Below, piece by piece: positions 14,441-22,156 of a stretch of DNA of 28,968 nucleotides. Every line of letters starts with the position of its first letter. Position 1 is the stretch's first letter. The translations under genes and the position numbers were made by a program. The notes under the pieces were generated by a model. That model did no database searches, was not told where the DNA came from, and saw only the letters and a program-made list of their open reading frames with translations. Origin of the DNA: CANJQJ01 sp964383565. Lineage in GTDB: Bacteria; Pseudomonadota; Alphaproteobacteria; Sphingomonadales; Sphingomonadaceae. The stretch is from the NCBI GenBank assembly GCA_964383565.1, contig CAYLIK010000023.1, positions 1 through 28,968 on the forward strand, written 5' to 3'.

Positions 14441-15072
14441 AGTACGGCCGCCCCAACGTAATGCTATGTGGTCGGGGATCCACTGCAGCCGAGTTTGCTC
14501 TCGTTTTGCCGGTCCTTTTGCTATTTATACTTGGTCTCATTGACGCGGGTCGTTTCATGTGGACAGCAAATCGGGCCGAGAAAGCGACGCAGATGGGCGT
14601 GCGCTTTGCGATTGTTACCGACATTATCCCCGCCGGCCTTGTCAATTATAATTTTGCTGCCAGCGGCGGAATTCCACAGGGTAATTCTATACCCGAATCG
14701 TCATTCGGCGGAGCTACTTGTACCTCCACCACCAACGCGACCACCGCCGCCTCGGTCAGCTGCAGCTGTGTAACCGGCGGGAACTGCCCGAGTCTTGGTA
14801 CTGCCAGCGTTACCGCGTTCAACAATATTCTCGACCGTATGCGCAAGTTCATGCCTGAGTTAAAGGCAAATCAAGTGAAAATCGATTACGCCTTTTCCGG
14901 GTTGGGGTATGCCGGTGATCCAAACGGGATTGACGTCGCACCTCTTGTGAAAGTGAGTCTACAAAACGTCACTTTCAGTCCGGGTTTTCTCCCCGGCCTG
15001 GGGATTGCTTTGCCCGACTCCTCCGCGGAAGCGACGTTGGAAGATGGCGCGGGCACGACAACACCGAACTAA
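14437..15072 (+). CDS. TadE/TadF-type pseudopilin (second copy)
   Basis: A 211-residue second member of the TadE family, probably filling the TadF role. The N-terminus has GRGSTAAEFALVLPVLLLFI with Gly14/Ser15 and Glu19, the same cleavage geometry as the first copy, then 'DAGRFMWTANRAEKATQMG'. The periplasmic part contains a Thr/Ser/Ala-rich stretch with a Cys cluster (CTSTT, then SCSC and NCPS) that may be disulfide-linked. It overlaps the upstream gene by ATGA and is followed 10 bases later by the cpaE start. TadE and TadF pseudopilins are needed for pilus formation in Aggregatibacter; here the partner relation is inferred from position. Confidence 0.85.
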   Translation: MKYGRPNVMLCGRGSTAAEFALVLPVLLLFILGLIDAGRFMWTANRAEKATQMGVRFAIVTDIIPAGLVNYNFAASGGIPQGNSIPESSFGGATCTSTTNATTAASVSCSCVTGGNCPSLGTASVTAFNNILDRMRKFMPELKANQVKIDYAFSGLGYAGDPNGIDVAPLVKVSLQNVTFSPGFLPGLGIALPDSSAEATLEDGAGTTTPN

Positions 15073-15082
15073 GGACAACACA

Positions 15083-16294
15083 GTGGGCGTAGTGAACAAT
15101 CCGGAGACAGAGATGGGCGGCAAATGGACGCTTCGCACGGGCGAGGCGAGTGTGCAGCTTATCCTGTCGCAGGCCGAGATTGTGGCGGGGGAGATCCCAG
15201 CCGGCGAGATCGCGGGCTTCGGGGTCACCGTCAACGCACTGCCGTCGAGTGCGCCCGTGACGGAGGAGCTGTTGAGTCCCGCGCGCGCGATTGTCATCGA
15301 AGTGGTGCCCAGCTCTTCGGATTCCTTGAGCCGGCTGATCGCGCTGCGTGCGGCGCATCCGTTGCTGCCGATGGTCGCGGCCGTGCGCGATCCCTCGCTG
15401 CCGGTGGTGCGCGCGCTGCTCAAGGCAGGGGTCAACGATGTGGTGAGCCTGCCGCTCAAGGTCGACGAGTTGCGCGGCGTGCTGGATCAGCTCCGCGCCG
15501 ACATGCAGCGTCAGCAAGTGCGCGAGGGCAAGCTTGGCAAGATCGTGTCGGTTGTCCGCAGCGTCGGCGGCGTGGGGGCGACGACGCTCGCCACCCAGGC
15601 GGCGAGCTTGCATGCCAAGATTGATGCCGAGGCGGGGCGCAAGACCCTCTTGTTCGATCTCGATCTTCAGTTCGGCAATGCCGGAACCTATCTTTCGGTC
15701 AAGCCCAAGCTGACCTTGCAGGATCTGCTGGAGGCGGGATCGCGCGTCGATGGCGCATTGCTGAAATCGGCCTGCGCGCAGACCGAGACTGGCCTCAATG
15801 TCATCGCCGCGCCGACGGACATCGTGCCGCTGGAATCGGTCAGCGCCGACCAGATCCTGGACATTATCGAACTGGCGGCGACCGAGTTCGACACGGTCTA
15901 TCTCGATCTTCCCGGCAACTGGACCAACTGGTCGCTGTCGCTGGTGGCGCGTTCGGATGCCGTGTTGCTGGTGGTCGAGACGACGATCGCCAGCTTGCGC
16001 CAGGCCAAGCGTCAGCTCGCGCTGATGCGCAGCCAGGGCGTCGGCGACGCGCCGATCCAGATCGTCGTCAACCGGGTCGAGAAGAAGCTGTTCAAGCCGA
16101 TCAGCCTGTCCGATGTCGAGCGCACGCTGGGCCATCCGGCGGCATATTCGATCGCCAATGATTTCCATCTGGTCAGCACTGCGCTCGACCAGGGCTTGCT
16201 GGTCCAGGATCTGAAAGCCGGGAGCAAGGTCGCGAAGGATATCAGCGAGATCGTCAACGGCTGCGAAATGTTGTTTGAGCGGAGTAGTGCGTAA
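15083..16294 (+). CDS. cpaE: CpaE/TadZ, MinD/ParA-like localisation ATPase
   Basis: A 403-residue cytoplasmic protein that places the Tad machine, usually at a pole. Residues about 20-140 form a receiver-like fold lacking a clear phosphorylation site ('LSPARAIVIEVVPSSSDSLS', 'LKAGVNDVVSLPLKVDEL'). The ParA/MinD domain begins near 150 with an atypical Walker A, GGVGATT (162-168), in which the usual lysine is absent, as known for CpaE/TadZ. The Walker A' region is 'TLLFDLDLQFGNAGTYL', and 'FDTVYLDLPGNWTNW' follows. The start is GTG 15083: AAGGA at 15071-15075 is seven bases upstream, while the frame's ATG at 15005 lies inside the preceding gene. It shares one base with cpaF. Confidence 0.94.
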   Translation: MGVVNNPETEMGGKWTLRTGEASVQLILSQAEIVAGEIPAGEIAGFGVTVNALPSSAPVTEELLSPARAIVIEVVPSSSDSLSRLIALRAAHPLLPMVAAVRDPSLPVVRALLKAGVNDVVSLPLKVDELRGVLDQLRADMQRQQVREGKLGKIVSVVRSVGGVGATTLATQAASLHAKIDAEAGRKTLLFDLDLQFGNAGTYLSVKPKLTLQDLLEAGSRVDGALLKSACAQTETGLNVIAAPTDIVPLESVSADQILDIIELAATEFDTVYLDLPGNWTNWSLSLVARSDAVLLVVETTIASLRQAKRQLALMRSQGVGDAPIQIVVNRVEKKLFKPISLSDVERTLGHPAAYSIANDFHLVSTALDQGLLVQDLKAGSKVAKDISEIVNGCEMLFERSSA

Positions 16295-17670
16295 TGTGGC
16301 AGATCAAGAAAGCGGGGACGCCGACAAGCTTTCTCGACAGCGTCGGCACAGCCGATCTCAGGATCGATAGCCCGATCACGGCTATCCATGAGGAGGTCGA
16401 TCGCCACACCGACCTGAAGGTCGAGCTGCACAAGAAGCTGCTCGATCTCATCAATCTTTCCGCCCTGGAATCGATGTCGCGCGCACAGGTGCAGTCCGAG
16501 ATCGGGGATCTGGTCCATGAGCAGCTGGCGCAGCAGAAGCATGCGTTGAACCAGAAGGAGCGGATGCAGCTCGTCGAGGACGTGCTCGACGAACTGCTCG
16601 GCCTCGGGCCGCTTGAGCCGCTGCTCAAGGACGAGACGATCACCGACATTCTCGTCAACGGCCCCAACCTCGTGTTCGTCGAGCGGCGGGGCAAGCTTGA
16701 GGAATCGAAGGTCCGCTTCAAGGACGACCGGCACCTGATCCGCATCATCCAGAAGATCGTCGCAGCGGTCGGGCGGCGCGTGGATGAAAGCTCGCCGTTC
16801 GTCGATGCGCGTCTGGCCGATGGTTCGCGCGTCAATGCGATCGTGCCGCCGCTGGCCGTCGATGGCGCGCTGCTCTCCATTCGTAAATTCGCCAAGATCC
16901 CGATCAACATGACCAAGCTGGTCGAATATGGCAGCATTCCCGCGCCGGTGGCCGAGGTGCTGAGCGCGGTCGTGCGGGCGCGGCGCAACGTACTGATCTC
17001 GGGCGGCACCGGTTCGGGCAAGACGACGCTGCTCAATGCGATGTCGGCCTATATCGACGGCACCGAGCGCATCGTCACGATCGAGGACTCAGCCGAGCTT
17101 CAGCTCCAGCAGCGCCATGTCGCGCGGCTCGAAACGCGTCCGCCCAATATCGAGGGCAAGGGTGAAGTTACCCAGCGCGATCTCGTCAAGAACGCGCTGC
17201 GTATGCGCCCGGACCGCATCATCGTCGGCGAGGTGCGCGCAGGCGAGGCCTTCGACATGCTCCAGGCGATGAACACCGGCCACGATGGTTCGATGACCAC
17301 TGTCCACGCCAATACGGCGCGCGATGCGCTTTCCCGTATCGAGCAGATGATCGGCATGAGCGGGATCGAGATCCCGATGCGCTCCGCCCGCGCGCAGATC
17401 GCGTCGGCGATCAATGTGGTGCTGCAGGTCACGCGCCTGTCCGATGGGCGTCGCAAGCTGATGAGCCTGTCCGAACTGACCGGCATGGAAGGCGATGTCA
17501 TCACCATGCAGGAGATCTTCCGCTTCAAGATGGCGGGGCGCGACGACAAGGGCCGCGTGCTTGGCCATTTCGAGGCGACCGGCATCCGGCCGAAGTTCAT
17601 GAGCGAACTGGCCGATCACGGCATCACCTTGCCCGCCGAACTTTTCCGGCCGGACCAGAGGATCGACTGA
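16294..17670 (+). CDS. cpaF: CpaF/TadA, secretion ATPase of the Tad pilus
   Basis: A 458-residue hexameric ATPase that drives Flp pilus extension (and retraction in some species). An N-terminal helical region of about 120 residues ('ALNQKERMQLVEDVLDELLG') precedes the CpaF/VirB11 N-terminal domain ('ETITDILVNGPNLVFVERRG'). Walker A is GGTGSGKTT at 237-245 (K243). The Asp-box 'VTIEDSAELQL', Walker B 'RPDRIIVGEVRAGEA' and His-box 'NTGHDGSMTTVHAN' are all present. It is cytoplasmic and docks on TadB/TadC. The TAATG and TGATG junctions with its neighbours show tight translational coupling. Confidence 0.97.
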   Translation: MWQIKKAGTPTSFLDSVGTADLRIDSPITAIHEEVDRHTDLKVELHKKLLDLINLSALESMSRAQVQSEIGDLVHEQLAQQKHALNQKERMQLVEDVLDELLGLGPLEPLLKDETITDILVNGPNLVFVERRGKLEESKVRFKDDRHLIRIIQKIVAAVGRRVDESSPFVDARLADGSRVNAIVPPLAVDGALLSIRKFAKIPINMTKLVEYGSIPAPVAEVLSAVVRARRNVLISGGTGSGKTTLLNAMSAYIDGTERIVTIEDSAELQLQQRHVARLETRPPNIEGKGEVTQRDLVKNALRMRPDRIIVGEVRAGEAFDMLQAMNTGHDGSMTTVHANTARDALSRIEQMIGMSGIEIPMRSARAQIASAINVVLQVTRLSDGRRKLMSLSELTGMEGDVITMQEIFRFKMAGRDDKGRVLGHFEATGIRPKFMSELADHGITLPAELFRPDQRID

Positions 17671-18671
17671 TGCTCGACGCGGCGCTTCGCCTTCTCCTGC
17701 TCATCCTGATCTTCGCCTCGGTCCTGCTGGCGGTCGAGGGCGTTGCGGGTATGCTTGCCGCGCGGCGCGCGCAGAGCCTGCGCATGAACAAGCGGCTGCA
17801 GATGATCGAGGACGGCTCCAGCCGCGACGTCGTCTATTCGCGCCTCCGCCGGCAAACGGGAGAAGGGCTGGCCAATCTGCCGGGTCTGCTGGGCAGGATC
17901 GGGGGGAAGGTCGAAAGGACGCTGACGGCCACCGGCCTCGCATGGTCGGCGCGGAGCGTTCTCACCGTCATGGCCGTTTCGGTGCTCGGCATTGTCGGGA
18001 TCGCCCTCGTGCTCGCCTTGGCTGGCGGCTTCGTATTGACCTTGGGCATGTTGGTCGTGCTGTTCACCTTCGCATTCGCGGTCGGTTTCGGGATCCCGAT
18101 GATGATACTCACCCGGAAAGCCGACAAGCGCCGCAAGAAAATGCAGGAGCAGTTTCCGGTGGCGCTCGACATCTTCGTGCGCGGCCTGCGCGCGGGGCAT
18201 CCGGTGTCGTCCGCGCTCAATCTGCTGACCGAGGAGATGACCGATCCGATCGGGAGCGAGTTCGGCCTCGTCGTCGACGAAGTCACCTACGGCGCCGATC
18301 TGCGCGACGCGCTCCAGAATCTCGCCGATCGTTGGGGGCTTGAGGATATCCATATGTTCGTGGTGTCCCTTTCGATCCAGGCCGAGACCGGCGGCAATCT
18401 CGCCGAGATTCTCGAAAGCCTCGCGCAGGTCATTCGTGAGCGTGCGTCGATGATGATGAAGGTACGCGCGCTCAGCTCCGAAGGGCGGATGACCGCGCTG
18501 ATCCTGACTGCGCTGCCGGTGTTCGCCTTCGTCGGCCTGTTCCTGCTCAATCCCGGCTTCTATCTCGATGTCGCGCAAGAACCGGCCTTCATGGTGGGCT
18601 ACACAATCTTGTTGGGCATGTACGCAATCGGTTTCTACACGATCCGTCGCATGATCGATCTGAAGGTTTAG
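17670..18671 (+). CDS. tadB: TadB, inner-membrane platform protein
   Basis: A 333-residue type II secretion F-domain protein. It has an N-terminal helix (residues 5-30), two helices in the middle (about 92-145) and a C-terminal pair (about 270-325). The T2SSF cytoplasmic domain lies around 160-265: 'MQEQFPVALDIFVRGLRAGH', then 'SIQAETGGNLAEILESLAQV'. It forms, with TadC, the platform on which CpaF works. It starts on the last base of the cpaF stop (TGATG) and is three bases from tadC. Confidence 0.95.
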   Translation: MLDAALRLLLLILIFASVLLAVEGVAGMLAARRAQSLRMNKRLQMIEDGSSRDVVYSRLRRQTGEGLANLPGLLGRIGGKVERTLTATGLAWSARSVLTVMAVSVLGIVGIALVLALAGGFVLTLGMLVVLFTFAFAVGFGIPMMILTRKADKRRKKMQEQFPVALDIFVRGLRAGHPVSSALNLLTEEMTDPIGSEFGLVVDEVTYGADLRDALQNLADRWGLEDIHMFVVSLSIQAETGGNLAEILESLAQVIRERASMMMKVRALSSEGRMTALILTALPVFAFVGLFLLNPGFYLDVAQEPAFMVGYTILLGMYAIGFYTIRRMIDLKV

Positions 18672-18674
18672 GCG

Positions 18675-19643
18675 ATGACCGAGATACTCTCAGATCCTCT
18701 CTATCGCGGCCTATTCCTCGCCGCGCTATTCTTGGCGATCACTGGCATCGCCTTCGCCGTCAGCCGAGTCGTCGAACAACGGATCGCCGTTCGCACCCGG
18801 CTCGACGAAACCCTGGGCGTTAAAGCCGTCGAGCAGGGCCGCTCGACGCTGCGCCAGCATTCGACCCGCACGGCCTGGACGAAACTGGTCGACGGCATCG
18901 AAAAGACCGGGCTCTCGCTGGCGGACAGCAAGGGCGATACGCTTCGCAAGAAGATGATCGCGGCGGGCTATACCGCGCCCGAGGCGCCACGCCTGTTCAC
19001 GCTGTTCAGGCTGGTGCTGACGCTCGCGCTGCCTTCACTCTACGTTCTGTTCACCTATCTGAGCGGTGGCACGCCATCGCTGTTCAAGCTTTATCTGTTC
19101 GGCTGTGTGCTGGCTTTTCTTGGCCTCTATCTGCCTAACCTGTTCATCACCGCCAAGGCGGATCGCCGTCGCGAGGAACTGGTCAACGGCTTTCCCGATG
19201 CGCTCGATCTCATGCTGGTCTGCGTGGAAGCGGGGCTCGGTCTGGAGGCAGCGTTCGATCGTGTCGGACGCGAGATGAGCCTGTCGCACCCGCTGGTGGC
19301 GCAGATGCTGGGGGCGGTTGTGCTTGAGATGCGGGCGGGCCGGACGCGCGAGGATGCCTTGCGCGGCATGTCCGATCGCGCGGGCGTTGATGAGATCAGG
19401 TCGTTTTCGACGCTGCTGATCCAGTCGGACAAGCTCGGCTCCAGCATCGGCCAGACCCTGCGCATCTACGCCGCCGAGATGCGCGAGAAACGGCGCTTGC
19501 GGGCCGAGGAGAAGGCGCACCGGCTGCCGGTGCTCCTGTCGATCCCGCTCGTGACCTGCATGCTGCCGGTGATGATCGGCGTGCTTATGTTGCCGGCGGC
19601 CATCCGGGTCGTCCGTGATCTCATTCCAGCGATGGCGAGGTGA
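18675..19643 (+). CDS. tadC: TadC, inner-membrane platform protein
   Basis: A 322-residue paralogue of TadB in the T2SSF family. The N-terminal helix (about 10-30) is followed by helices at about 110-165 and 285-310. The cytoplasmic F-domain includes 'LVNGFPDALDLMLVCVEAGL', 'LEMRAGRTREDALRGM' and 'IQSDKLGSSIGQTLRIYAAE', which are TadC hallmarks. It pairs with TadB. Its stop overlaps the ribosome site region of the tadD start at 19646. Confidence 0.95.
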   Translation: MTEILSDPLYRGLFLAALFLAITGIAFAVSRVVEQRIAVRTRLDETLGVKAVEQGRSTLRQHSTRTAWTKLVDGIEKTGLSLADSKGDTLRKKMIAAGYTAPEAPRLFTLFRLVLTLALPSLYVLFTYLSGGTPSLFKLYLFGCVLAFLGLYLPNLFITAKADRRREELVNGFPDALDLMLVCVEAGLGLEAAFDRVGREMSLSHPLVAQMLGAVVLEMRAGRTREDALRGMSDRAGVDEIRSFSTLLIQSDKLGSSIGQTLRIYAAEMREKRRLRAEEKAHRLPVLLSIPLVTCMLPVMIGVLMLPAAIRVVRDLIPAMAR

Positions 19644-19645
19644 GG

Positions 19646-20689
19646 ATGCGCAAGATCCTGTTCACAGGCGTGATACTGCTGCCGCTGGTTGTGGCCAGCT
19701 GTTCGAGCAAGACCGTCGAGGTGCGGGCAATGCCGCTGCCGGAAAGCGCCCGCAGCGCCGACGCCACGTCGATGGTCATGGGCCGCATGCTGTTCGAACG
19801 CGGCGAATATGCGCTGGCGGCCGATGCGTTCCGCAAAGCCGTGCGCGCCGATCCGGACAGCGCGGACGCCTATAACGGGCTTGCCGCCAGTTACGACAAT
19901 CTCGGGCGCTTCGATCTCAGCCGGCGCTATTATGAGCTGGCGCTGGCGCGCGCGCCGGAGGACGGTCGCATCCTGCGCAATTTCGCCCGATCGATGCTGG
20001 GGCAGGGCGACAAGCTCGCTGCGCGCAAGCTCCTGGCCGAGGCCGCTGCGCTGAGCGAGGGGACTGCGTCGCAGATTCCCGAGGCTGAGACTGCGCAGCA
20101 ACTCGCCGAAAGCGCGGCGCCTGATACACAGCCATTCCAGTCGGGTCAGGGCGCCGTCACCGTCGCCCTTTCGGACGCACCCGTCGCGGCAAATTTCGAA
20201 CTGCCCACCGCTGAGCCGATCTCACCCGCGCCATCCTTGTTTCATCGCATCGCAGCCACGATCGTCCCGACGATGCGTCCGGACATGGGTGAGGTGAATG
20301 TGCAACTCGATCCGCCGGCGGTGTCGAAGGTCGTGCGGCCCGTTGCCGCGCAGTCGGTTGCGATTCCGGCCGAGACGCCCGTGGCGGGCAAGGCGCCGCG
20401 TCTCCACATCATGAACGCAGTCGGCCGGAAGCGGCAAGCAGCAAGGATGCGGGTCTACCTCGCCGATAATGGCTGGATGGGAACCTCGACCGGCGACAGC
20501 CGCAGGCGCCTCATCCAGTCACGTATCCTGTATCCCGCGTCGGGCGAGGCGTCGGCGCGCCGGCTTGCCGGTTCGCTTCCGTTCAAGCCGCGGTTGCAGC
20601 GGGTGCAAAACATGCCTGCGATGTTCCTCATGCTCGGTCGGGATTCTGTGCCCTTCGACAGCCAGCTGCGCGCCGCCAAGCAGGGGTGA
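19646..20689 (+). CDS. tadD: TadD-like TPR lipoprotein with LytR_C-like C-terminal domain
   Basis: A 347-residue lipoprotein. The signal peptide ends in VVASC, so it is lipidated and probably acts at the outer membrane as a pilotin-like assembly factor, as TadD does. Three TPR-like repeats span about residues 40-145 ('GRMLFERGEYALAADAFRKA', then 'YNGLAASYDNLGRFDLSRRY'). A linker rich in Ala, Pro and Glu covers about 150-250. The last 100 residues ('RLHIMNAVGRKRQAARMRVY', 'SRILYPASGEASARRLAGSL', 'MFLMLGRDSV') resemble the LytR_C domain, found at the end of some cell-wall enzymes. ATG 19646 has GCGAGG five bases upstream; a GTG at 19640 is in frame but overlaps tadC. Confidence 0.85.
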   Translation: MRKILFTGVILLPLVVASCSSKTVEVRAMPLPESARSADATSMVMGRMLFERGEYALAADAFRKAVRADPDSADAYNGLAASYDNLGRFDLSRRYYELALARAPEDGRILRNFARSMLGQGDKLAARKLLAEAAALSEGTASQIPEAETAQQLAESAAPDTQPFQSGQGAVTVALSDAPVAANFELPTAEPISPAPSLFHRIAATIVPTMRPDMGEVNVQLDPPAVSKVVRPVAAQSVAIPAETPVAGKAPRLHIMNAVGRKRQAARMRVYLADNGWMGTSTGDSRRRLIQSRILYPASGEASARRLAGSLPFKPRLQRVQNMPAMFLMLGRDSVPFDSQLRAAKQG

Positions 20690-21516
20690 TGTTTAGGCTC
20701 GGCTTCACTGTTGTTCTGCTGCTGGGCTTCGCCGGAGCGGCCAACGGTGCGGAGCCGCCGTCTGCTGATCCAGTTGCGGCGATCGACCGCGCCATAGCGG
20801 GCAATAGGCTGATCCAGGCAGGCGCGATGCTCGATCGAAAGGATCTGCAGCTACCCGCACAGGAGCGCGCGCGGCTGGTCGCTTCGTTTCTGCTGGCTCG
20901 ACGTCATGACGCCCAGGCGTTGAAGCTGTTCGAAGCGGCGCTTACGGTACAGCCCCAGGATTGTCGTCTTCAGGCAGGCGCGGGCATCGCGGCGCTGCGG
21001 CTGGGCCGGGATAAGGATGCCGAGCCGAGGCTGCGTGCCGCCACGGCGGCGTGCCCGGACAATGCGGAGACGTGGGGCGTGCTGGCGGTGGTCGAGGACA
21101 AGGGCGGCCGTTGGGATTTGAGCGCGGCTGCCTATGCGCGGGCGATCGCGCTGTCAAAGGATGATCCGACGTTGCTCAATAACGCCGGCGTCTCGTTGAT
21201 GAGCCAGCGGCGCTACGCCGAGGCGATCAGGCTGTTCCGGCAGGCGTTGCTGATCGATCCCGCCAACGAACATGCCCGAAATAATCTGGACATTGCCCGG
21301 GTGGCATCCGGCGAGCGCCCCGATTTCGAGTCCGAGGAAGACAGCGGGCGTCGCGCCGAACGGCTGAACAATGCCGGCTATACCGCACTGCTGGCCGGCG
21401 ATGCCGCCGCCGCGACCAGTTATTTCGATGAAGCGATAAAGGTGAATCCCTTCCGCTTCGATGTCGCCGAAACCAATCTGAAGGGAGCGTCGGAAGACGC
21501 ACGGGCCGCGCCTTGA
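20689..21516 (+). CDS. Secreted TPR-repeat protein of the Tad locus
   Basis: A 275-residue protein with a clear signal peptide ('GFTVVLLLGFAGAANGA') and about four to five TPR-type repeats through the mature region, best seen in 'LLNNAGVSLMSQRRYAEAIR' and 'LNNAGYTALLAGDAAAATSY'. It has no lipobox, so it is likely periplasmic. Two TPR proteins at the end of the tad cluster suggest assembly or scaffold roles in the periplasm. It shares one base with tadD (TGATG) and four with cpaA (TTGA), so it is part of the same operon. The exact role is unknown. Confidence 0.85.
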   Translation: MFRLGFTVVLLLGFAGAANGAEPPSADPVAAIDRAIAGNRLIQAGAMLDRKDLQLPAQERARLVASFLLARRHDAQALKLFEAALTVQPQDCRLQAGAGIAALRLGRDKDAEPRLRAATAACPDNAETWGVLAVVEDKGGRWDLSAAAYARAIALSKDDPTLLNNAGVSLMSQRRYAEAIRLFRQALLIDPANEHARNNLDIARVASGERPDFESEEDSGRRAERLNNAGYTALLAGDAAAATSYFDEAIKVNPFRFDVAETNLKGASEDARAAP

Positions 21517-22055
21517 ACCAAAATATCCTGATAATTCTCAATCTGCTGCTGATCGGCGCTGCCTTGCAGGATGTCGCGATGCTGAAGATTTCCAACCTCT
21601 TCCCGATCGCGCTGATCCTGCTGTTCGGGGTCTGGCTCTACGCCAACGGGATCCCAAGCAATCTGTGGCAAAATGGCGTGATGTTCCTGATCGTCTTCGC
21701 GGTCGGGATTGGCCTGTTCGCGGTGCGCTGGCTCGGTGGCGGCGACGTCAAGCTGCTCGCGGCGACCGCCCTGTGGTTCGATCTGCAAGGCGGACTGCTG
21801 CTCGTGCCCTACATCACATTTTGTGGCGGCTTGCTGAGCCTGCTGCTCATATTCGGCCGCCGGATGATCCCGAGCGGCGTGCGAGACCGGCTCGCTTGGC
21901 CGGGGCTGAAGCCGAAGGGGCCAATTCCTTACGGCGTCGCGATCTGCGCCGGCGCCCTGTTTGCGCTTGCGCTGAGCGGTCCCAATCCGAACGGCAGGCC
22001 AAAACCGCCGGAATTACACCTGAAAGCCTTTCCCCAACAGCCAACTGGGTCATAG
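21513..22055 (+). CDS. cpaA: CpaA/TadV-type prepilin peptidase (A24 family)
   Basis: A 180-residue inner-membrane aspartyl protease expected to cleave the Flp prepilin and the TadE proteins. There are five or six hydrophobic helices. The two catalytic aspartates are D20 in 'LQDVAMLKISN' and D78 in GGGDVK, the A24 GxGD-type motif. It lacks the N-methylating domain, as usual for this branch. The start is TTG 21513, overlapping the previous stop as TTGA; the first in-frame ATG (21579, Met23) would remove the first catalytic Asp, so the TTG is well supported although no strong ribosome site precedes it. It comes last in the operon, whereas in Caulobacter cpaA is near the front. Confidence 0.93.
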   Translation: MNQNILIILNLLLIGAALQDVAMLKISNLFPIALILLFGVWLYANGIPSNLWQNGVMFLIVFAVGIGLFAVRWLGGGDVKLLAATALWFDLQGGLLLVPYITFCGGLLSLLLIFGRRMIPSGVRDRLAWPGLKPKGPIPYGVAICAGALFALALSGPNPNGRPKPPELHLKAFPQQPTGS

Positions 22056-22077
22056 CGAGACACGGGGGAACAGGATC

Positions 22078-22143
22078 ATGAGCGGCTATCACTATAGATA
22101 TATTGATACCGACCGTCTAACCCCTCAAGATCATTCCCAGTAG
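22078..22143 (+). CDS. Candidate 21-residue leader peptide upstream of the UDP-glucuronate decarboxylase gene
   Basis: A very short ORF of 21 codons, MSGYHYRYIDTDRLTPQDHS plus Gln, ending with TAG at 22141-22143. GGGGGA at 22064-22069 lies eight bases before the ATG, a good spacing. The ORF's last codons run through the 5' arm of a hairpin whose 3' arm covers part of the next gene's ribosome site, and its stop codon falls in the loop. That is the layout of a translated leader controlling a downstream gene. The peptide has three Tyr near its start. There is no sequence-family support, so it is proposed on architecture alone. Confidence 0.35.
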   Translation: MSGYHYRYIDTDRLTPQDHSQ

Positions 22144-22156
22144 AGGAATAATCTTG
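22126..22156 (+). promoter_or_regulatory. SD-sequestering hairpin before the UDP-glucuronate decarboxylase gene
   Basis: CAAGATCATTCC (22126-22137) pairs with GGAATAATCTTG (22145-22156), 11 of 12 positions matched (C22132/A22150 mismatch), with a 7-base loop. A further T22125/A22157 pair is possible, touching the A of the start codon. The ribosome site GAGGA (22143-22147) is partly inside the 3' arm, so folding should hinder translation. A ribosome translating the small ORF to its stop in the loop would open the stem. Confidence 0.6.

Noticed and set aside
15560..15590. Missing Walker A lysine in CpaE as a sign of inactivation
   Set aside because: GGVGATT is the known atypical P-loop of CpaE/TadZ, so it is normal for the family.
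14975..16168. 397-codon ORF antisense to cpaE
   Set aside because: Composition-driven open frame; the sense protein is a clear CpaE.
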